A program made the translations under genes and the position numbers. This document shows, one piece after another, positions 31,724 through 35,808 of a DNA stretch of 35,808 nt (the first letter of the stretch is position 1; every line of letters begins with the position of its first letter). The DNA lies in the NCBI RefSeq assembly GCF_000601455.1, contig NZ_AZQP01000031.1:1-35808 (forward strand). Direction: 5' to 3'. This DNA comes from Fervidicella metallireducens AeB (GTDB taxonomy: Bacteria; Bacillota; Clostridia; Clostridiales; Caloramatoraceae). The notes under the pieces are model-generated. The model was not told the origin of the DNA. It saw only the letters and a program-made list of their open reading frames with translations, and made no database searches.

Positions 31724-33007
31724 ATGTCAGAAAAAATGAAAGAATTATTAGCTCAGTTATCAAATTTAGAAACAGAATCTAAAAACCTTATAAATAAAGA
31801 GGAGGCTACAGCTGATGAAATTAATGCAAAGCTTTCTGAAATTAAGGCTTTAAAAGCTAAAATTGAGGCACAAAAAGAAATTGATGCATTAAATGCAGAA
31901 AGAGAAAAACAGGCTAAGACGCCAGTGAATGAACCAATATATGCTCAGCCAAAGAATCACAATGAAAAGAAGTGGAAGTGCATGGGAGAATTTTTAAGTG
32001 CCGTTGCAAAGGCTTCATCTCCCGGAGGAAGAATGGACAACAGATTAACTTATCAGAACTCAGCAACAGGACTTAATGAAAGCATAGCTTCAGAAGGAGG
32101 ATTTTTACTAGAAAATGAGTTTATAAATGACTTATTTGAATCCATGATGGCACAAAGTCAGGTGGCAAACAGAATAAGAATGATACCAATAGGGGCTAAT
32201 ACCAATAGACTTAGGGCGCTTGGAATTGATGAAAACAGCAGAGCCAATGGCTCAAGATGGGGAGGTGTACAGGCTTACTGGGTAGCTGAAGCAGAAACAG
32301 CAGCTCAAAGCAAGCCAAAGTTTAGGGAAATTGAAATGTCACTTCAAAAGCTTTTAGCACTTTGCTATGTAACCGATGACCTTTTACAAGATACTACAGC
32401 ACTTGAAGCTATAGTAAGGCAAGCTTATGCAGATGAAATGAGTTTTAAAATAGATGATGCAATCATTAATGGTACTGGTGTTGGAATGCCCCTTGGAATA
32501 TTAAACTCTGATGCATTAGTTACAGTACCCAAGGAAAAAGATCAAGGAGCAGGAACAATTAAGTATGAAAATATACTTAAAATGTGGAGTTCAATGCCTG
32601 CAAGACTTAGAGCAAATGCAGTATGGTATATAAATCAAGAGATAGAACCACAGCTTTACACTATGGCTCTTAATATTGGAGCTGGTGGAGCACCTGTGTT
32701 TATGCCTTCCGGTGGAGCTGCAGCATCACAGTACAGTACCTTACTTAATAGACCAATAATTCCAATAGAGCAGTGTTCACCTCTTGGTAAAAAGGGAGAT
32801 ATTATTTTAGCAGATCCAACACAGTACATTGGAATAGATAAAAAAAGTTTAACTTCTGATGTTTCTATCCATGTAAGATTTTTATATGATGAGCAGGTAT
32901 TCAGATTCATCTATAAGTTCAATGGTATGCCTTATAAGAATAAGCCAATTATGCCTTACAAGGGTGCAAATCCACTAAGTCCTTTTGTAACTTTAGCAGA
33001 TAGGTAG
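31724..33007 (+). CDS. HK97-type major capsid protein
   Basis: 427 residues; ATG 31724 has AAGGAAGG eight bases upstream, ATG 31718 is too near. The N-terminal ~100 residues form a Lys/Glu coiled coil (delta/scaffold domain), normally cleaved by the protease upstream. The coat core starts around GLNESIASEGGFLLENEF and includes LLALCYVTDDLLQD, FKIDDAIINGTGVGMPLGIL and the C-terminal FVTLADR. Intact. Confidence 0.95.
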   Translation: MSEKMKELLAQLSNLETESKNLINKEEATADEINAKLSEIKALKAKIEAQKEIDALNAEREKQAKTPVNEPIYAQPKNHNEKKWKCMGEFLSAVAKASSPGGRMDNRLTYQNSATGLNESIASEGGFLLENEFINDLFESMMAQSQVANRIRMIPIGANTNRLRALGIDENSRANGSRWGGVQAYWVAEAETAAQSKPKFREIEMSLQKLLALCYVTDDLLQDTTALEAIVRQAYADEMSFKIDDAIINGTGVGMPLGILNSDALVTVPKEKDQGAGTIKYENILKMWSSMPARLRANAVWYINQEIEPQLYTMALNIGAGGAPVFMPSGGAAASQYSTLLNRPIIPIEQCSPLGKKGDIILADPTQYIGIDKKSLTSDVSIHVRFLYDEQVFRFIYKFNGMPYKNKPIMPYKGANPLSPFVTLADR

Positions 33008-33019
33008 GAGGTAAAAATT

Positions 33020-33460
33020 ATGTTTATTGAAAAATATAAAGTAATACAGATCATTTCACCAAAGACAACAAATGAAGGTATAGAAAGCAGATATGTAAAT
33101 TTAAAAAATGCAGTAAATGCTGTAGTAATTGTAAATCTTACTCAAGCAGCAGCTCATGAAACACAAATATCCATATATCAGGCAAAAGATACACAAGGAA
33201 CAGATTCAAAGGCATTAATCAGCAGTGTACCAGTATGGGTAAATGAGAATACTACTGCAGATACTTCATTAAAAACAGATGGAACAGGATATATAGTAGA
33301 AGAAACAGCTGAAAATAAGCAGATTATTTTTCAAATAGATCCTGCAAAGCTTGATATAAATGAAGGATTCACTTGTATCGGAATTAAAATCGGGGCAAGT
33401 TCTCAAGCAGCTAATTTTGCAAGTGCAGATGTTATTGTAGACAGCAGATACAGCAGTTAA
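33020..33460 (+). CDS. Hypothetical head protein
   Basis: 146 residues behind TAGGAGGTAAAAATT. Strand-rich (VNAVVIVNLTQAAAHETQISIYQAKD, positions 32-57; IIFQIDPAKLDINEGFTCIGIKIG), with no Cys-rich motif or membrane segment. Directly after the major capsid gene, where decoration proteins lie; a decoration role is likely but inferred. Confidence 0.7.
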   Translation: MFIEKYKVIQIISPKTTNEGIESRYVNLKNAVNAVVIVNLTQAAAHETQISIYQAKDTQGTDSKALISSVPVWVNENTTADTSLKTDGTGYIVEETAENKQIIFQIDPAKLDINEGFTCIGIKIGASSQAANFASADVIVDSRYSS

Positions 33461-33463
33461 ATC

Positions 33464-33487
33464 AAGGAGCCTTAGTGCTCCTTTTCT
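33464..33487 (+). terminator. Hairpin after the head protein gene
   Basis: AAGGAGC, loop CTTAGT, GCTCCTT, then TTCTTTC. It may reduce transcription into the connector genes; it overlaps no ribosome site (GAGGTG for the next gene follows at ~33491). Confidence 0.5.
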
Positions 33488-33501
33488 TTCGAGGTGATAA
33501 G

Positions 33502-34074
33502 ATGGCAATTAAAATAATAACTCCTCCATCAGTTGAACCAATAACTTTAGAAGAAGCAAAACAACATTTAAGAGTTGATGGTAATGATGATGATATTTTA
33601 ATTATGAGCCTTATAAAACAGGCAAGAGAGTGGTGTGAAGATTATCAAAATAGAAAATATATAACTCAGACCTTAGAACTTGTTTTGGATACTTTCCCTA
33701 ATGGTAATGCTATAGTTTTTGATAGCTGCTCACCGATACAAAAGGTGGAAAGTATAAAATATTATGATGAGAATAGACAGGAGTATTTATTTGATGAAAG
33801 TAATTACATTGCTGACTTAGATGGCTTTGTAAACAGAGCTGTTCTAGATAGAGGAAAGCAATGGCCTAAAATTGAACTTCAGTCTGTAAATGCTGTAAGA
33901 GTTAGAGTTGTTGCAGGCTATGGGGATGATGGAGATAAAGTACCTGAAGCAATAAAGTGGGCAATTATTCTTCAAATGAAGCTTTTATATGATGATTACA
34001 GACCAGAGGAAAAAACAAAGTTAGAGGAAGCAAGAAATGCTCTTCTTTCTATGAACAGGGTGATTCCAATATGA
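33502..34074 (+). CDS. Head-tail connector (gp6-like)
   Basis: 190 residues from ATG 33502 (GAGGTGATAAG). PITLEEAKQHLRVDGNDDD and ILIMSLIKQAREWCEDYQNR are the diagnostic start of the gp6-like connector family, and VPEAIKWAIILQMKLLYDD its last helix. It attaches below the portal. ATGA overlap with the next gene. Confidence 0.92.
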   Translation: MAIKIITPPSVEPITLEEAKQHLRVDGNDDDILIMSLIKQAREWCEDYQNRKYITQTLELVLDTFPNGNAIVFDSCSPIQKVESIKYYDENRQEYLFDESNYIADLDGFVNRAVLDRGKQWPKIELQSVNAVRVRVVAGYGDDGDKVPEAIKWAIILQMKLLYDDYRPEEKTKLEEARNALLSMNRVIPI

Positions 34075-34397
34075 AGGCTGAAGATTTAAGACATAGAATA
34101 AAATTGCAGAAAAATACAGTTCAAACAGATGATAATGGCTTTGAAACTGAAACTTGGACAGATTTTAAAGAGTTATGGGCGGCTGTTACAAATCTTCATG
34201 GCAGAGAATACTTTGAAGCAGCAGCTGTTCATGCCGAAAATACTGTTAAATTTACTATACGGTATGTACCAAATATTGAAACAACAATGAGGATTTTATT
34301 TAAAGGAAAGCAGTACAATATAACTTCAATTGATAACATAAAATATGCCAATAAATTCATAGAAATCAAGGCTATGGAGGTTGATATCAGTGGCTAG
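34071..34397 (+). CDS. Head closure / head-tail adaptor protein
   Basis: 108 residues. LRHRIKLQKNTVQTDDNGFETETW within 6-29 and ELWAAVTNLHGREYFEAAAV, then FTIRYVPNIETTMRI are typical of the SPP1 gp16-like head-tail joining family. Starts within the connector's stop (ATGA) and overlaps the next gene by 8 bp. Confidence 0.9.
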   Translation: MKAEDLRHRIKLQKNTVQTDDNGFETETWTDFKELWAAVTNLHGREYFEAAAVHAENTVKFTIRYVPNIETTMRILFKGKQYNITSIDNIKYANKFIEIKAMEVDISG

Positions 34398-34782
34398 AAT
34401 AGAACTTGAAGGAATGCAGGAGCTTATAGACAGGGTAAACAAGCTGGGTGCAAGAGGAGATGTAATAAAGAAAAGAGCACTTGATAAAGCAGGGAATTTA
34501 GTGAAAACTAGCATGGAAAAAAATGCTCCAAGGTCAAACAAGACAAAAAGACATATGGCAGATAATATAAAGGTTTCGGATATTGAAAAAGAAAACGGCG
34601 TAGATTTTATTGAGATAGGTCCTAATAAAGGAGATAATTCAGAGTTCTTTTATTCAAAATTTACTGAATTTGGTACAAGTAAAATTCCTGCACAGCATTG
34701 GGCAGAGAACTCTGTCCTTGAGAATAAAAGAGAGATAAATAATATTATAAAGGAAGAACTGCAAAGGGGACTTGAGGAATGA
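34390..34782 (+). CDS. HK97 gp10-family tail completion protein
   Basis: 130 residues from GTG 34390, nine bases after GGAGG; TTG 34381 abuts that site. ELEGMQELIDRVNKLG, ALDKAGNLVKTSMEKNAP, IEIGPNKGDN and FYSKFTEFGTSKIPAQHW are the gp10 family blocks. It lies between the adaptor and tail terminator genes, the normal order. Confidence 0.92.
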   Translation: MARIELEGMQELIDRVNKLGARGDVIKKRALDKAGNLVKTSMEKNAPRSNKTKRHMADNIKVSDIEKENGVDFIEIGPNKGDNSEFFYSKFTEFGTSKIPAQHWAENSVLENKREINNIIKEELQRGLEE

Positions 34783-35108
34783 TAAATAAGTTGATTATGG
34801 ATACATTGAAACCTCTTAAGATTCCAGTAGCTTTTCAAAAGTATAGTGGAAAAACAGAAACCTATATTACTTTTCATGAGTATTTAACTGCAGGTGAAGA
34901 GTATGAGGATGATGAAGAAGCTTTGACAGCACATTATATCCAAGTAGATGTGTGGTCAAAGGCTGATTATACAGATATAGTTAAAAATATAAAAGAACTT
35001 TTGCTTAAAGCAGGGTTCAAAAGATTAAATGAAATAGACCTTTATGAAGAAGATACAAAAATCTATCATAAAGGCTTTAAATTTTATTATTTAGAGGAAG
35101 GTGAATAA
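34779..35108 (+). CDS. Probable tail terminator / head-tail completion protein
   Basis: 109 residues starting in the previous stop (ATGA). PVAFQKYSGKTETYITFHEY, HYIQVDVWSKADYTDIVKNI and HKGFKFYYLEE resemble small gp11/DUF3168-like tail completion proteins. Assignment rests mainly on order between gp10 and the major tail protein. Confidence 0.75.
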   Translation: MINKLIMDTLKPLKIPVAFQKYSGKTETYITFHEYLTAGEEYEDDEEALTAHYIQVDVWSKADYTDIVKNIKELLLKAGFKRLNEIDLYEEDTKIYHKGFKFYYLEEGE

Positions 35109-35110
35109 GT

Positions 35111-35683
35111 ATGGCAAGACAGATAGGGCTTAGAGATATTCATATAGCTGTTTTAACAAAGGATGACAGTACTGGTGTTACTTACAGCACTCCGGAAAAG
35201 TTAGAAAGAGCAATAAGTGCTAAACTTTCTCCAAAATCAAATTCAGAAAATATTTATTCAGATGATACTGTAGAAGATATAATAACTGCTTTTGAAGGTG
35301 TGGATGTAGAAATTGAAGTAAATCAGCTATCAATTACAAGCAGGGCAAAACTGCAGGGATCAAAGGTTGTAAAGGGTATATTAGTAGAAAACAAGGATGA
35401 TATGCCTCCAACTATAGCACTTGGTTTTAAATCTAAGAAAAATAACGGGAAGTACAGGTATGTATGGCTTTTAAAAGGAAAGTTTGAACTTGCAACAGAT
35501 GAATATGATACTGAAGCAGAAAAGCCAAAGGCACAAAGTGCTAAGCTTAAAGGCAAGTTTTATTCAAGGGACTTTGATGGTAATTATAGATTTATTGCAG
35601 ATGAGGATGCTGAAGGGGTAGATGCAACAATTATTAGTTCGTGGTTTACTGCTGTTCCTGAAGAGCCTGTAGTAACAGCATAA
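35111..35683 (+). CDS. Major tail protein, phi13 family
   Basis: 190 residues from ATG 35111. IGLRDIHIAVLTKDD, YSTPEKLERAISAKLSP and ATDEYDTEAEKPKAQSAKLKG within 128-150, plus FYSRDFDGNYRFIADEDAE, are typical of phi13-like siphoviral tail tube proteins. It should be followed outside the window by tail chaperones and the tape measure protein. Confidence 0.92.
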   Translation: MARQIGLRDIHIAVLTKDDSTGVTYSTPEKLERAISAKLSPKSNSENIYSDDTVEDIITAFEGVDVEIEVNQLSITSRAKLQGSKVVKGILVENKDDMPPTIALGFKSKKNNGKYRYVWLLKGKFELATDEYDTEAEKPKAQSAKLKGKFYSRDFDGNYRFIADEDAEGVDATIISSWFTAVPEEPVVTA

Positions 35684-35721
35684 AATATTACATGAAGCTA
35701 ATTTAACTGTAAGGAAATGTT

Positions 35722-35730
35722 TGTTATAAT
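35722..35730 (+). promoter_or_regulatory. Extended -10 promoter candidate after the major tail gene
   Basis: TGTTATAAT matches the extended -10 (TGnTATAAT); 17 bp upstream only a poor -35 (TTTAAC) is seen. The rest of 35684-35808 shows no gene. Confidence 0.35.
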
Positions 35731-35808
35731 AAAATATGTAGTTAGTATACCGTTGTAGAATGTTTTGAAGTAATGATATTTACTTAACTAAAAGATAAAA
35801 TAATAATT

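Overview
The window is AT-rich Bacillota-type DNA (start codons ATG/GTG/TTG, strong GGAGG ribosome sites). A Spo0E-like gene and the phage gene families present point to a spore-forming Clostridia host. Nearly everything lies on the + strand and reads as the left and middle part of an HK97-type siphoviral prophage behind a defence/accessory region. No integrase, CI-type repressor module or lysis gene is visible, so the element continues outside the window.

Layout. (1) 3-1254: the 3' part of a nitrilase-domain gene cut by the window edge, possibly the C-terminus of a reverse transcriptase-nitrilase defence protein, followed by two terminators. (2) 1284-1307: an isolated tRNA T-arm-like sequence on the minus strand, a possible attachment-site scar. 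(3) 1505-5657: a restriction-modification island with a controller-like XRE protein behind a near-consensus promoter, a C5 cytosine methyltransferase with a broken frame, an AlwI/FokI-like restriction endonuclease, a convergent B3-like small protein and a Vsr mismatch endonuclease. (4) 5694-8662: a cassette ImmA/IrrE peptidase - XRE - unknown protein - second ImmA/IrrE peptidase (frame broken), then a small gene and a long hairpin terminator. (5) 8760-20445: phage early and replication genes, comprising HTH regulator, AntA-type and BRO-type antirepressors, DUF2800 nuclease-like protein, DUF2815 protein, family A DNA polymerase, VapE-type primase/helicase, VRR-NUC nuclease, SNF2-like helicase and an ArpU/RinA-like late regulator. 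(6) 20438-20486: three GTCACT repeats at 10-bp spacing, ending exactly at the -35 position of a putative late promoter. (7) 20655-26618: HNH endonuclease, a non-coding region with DnaA-box-like sites and a possible cos, then accessory genes (Zn protein, ParB-DNA methylase, C5 methyltransferase, small ORF + amidoligase + gamma-glutamylcyclotransferase, Spo0E-like protein with its own promoter). (8) 26650-35683: packaging and morphogenesis: TerS, TerL with an intein in its P-loop, portal, ClpP-like prohead protease, major capsid protein, connectors and major tail protein.

The genes form a coherent temperate siphovirus programme: replication cassette, late switch, cos/HNH/terminase packaging, head and tail. 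It carries cargo that affects host DNA (methylation, restriction), probably peptide or metabolite modification (amidoligase/GGCT), and sporulation (Spo0E).

Important caveat: four genes (C5 methyltransferase, second ImmA, DUF2800 twice, VapE) and possibly a fifth are each broken by a missing single base, mostly in a homopolymer run. Restoring the base gives a normal full-length product every time. This looks more like sequencing undercalls than gene decay, so the 'pseudogene' entries may be intact in the real molecule.
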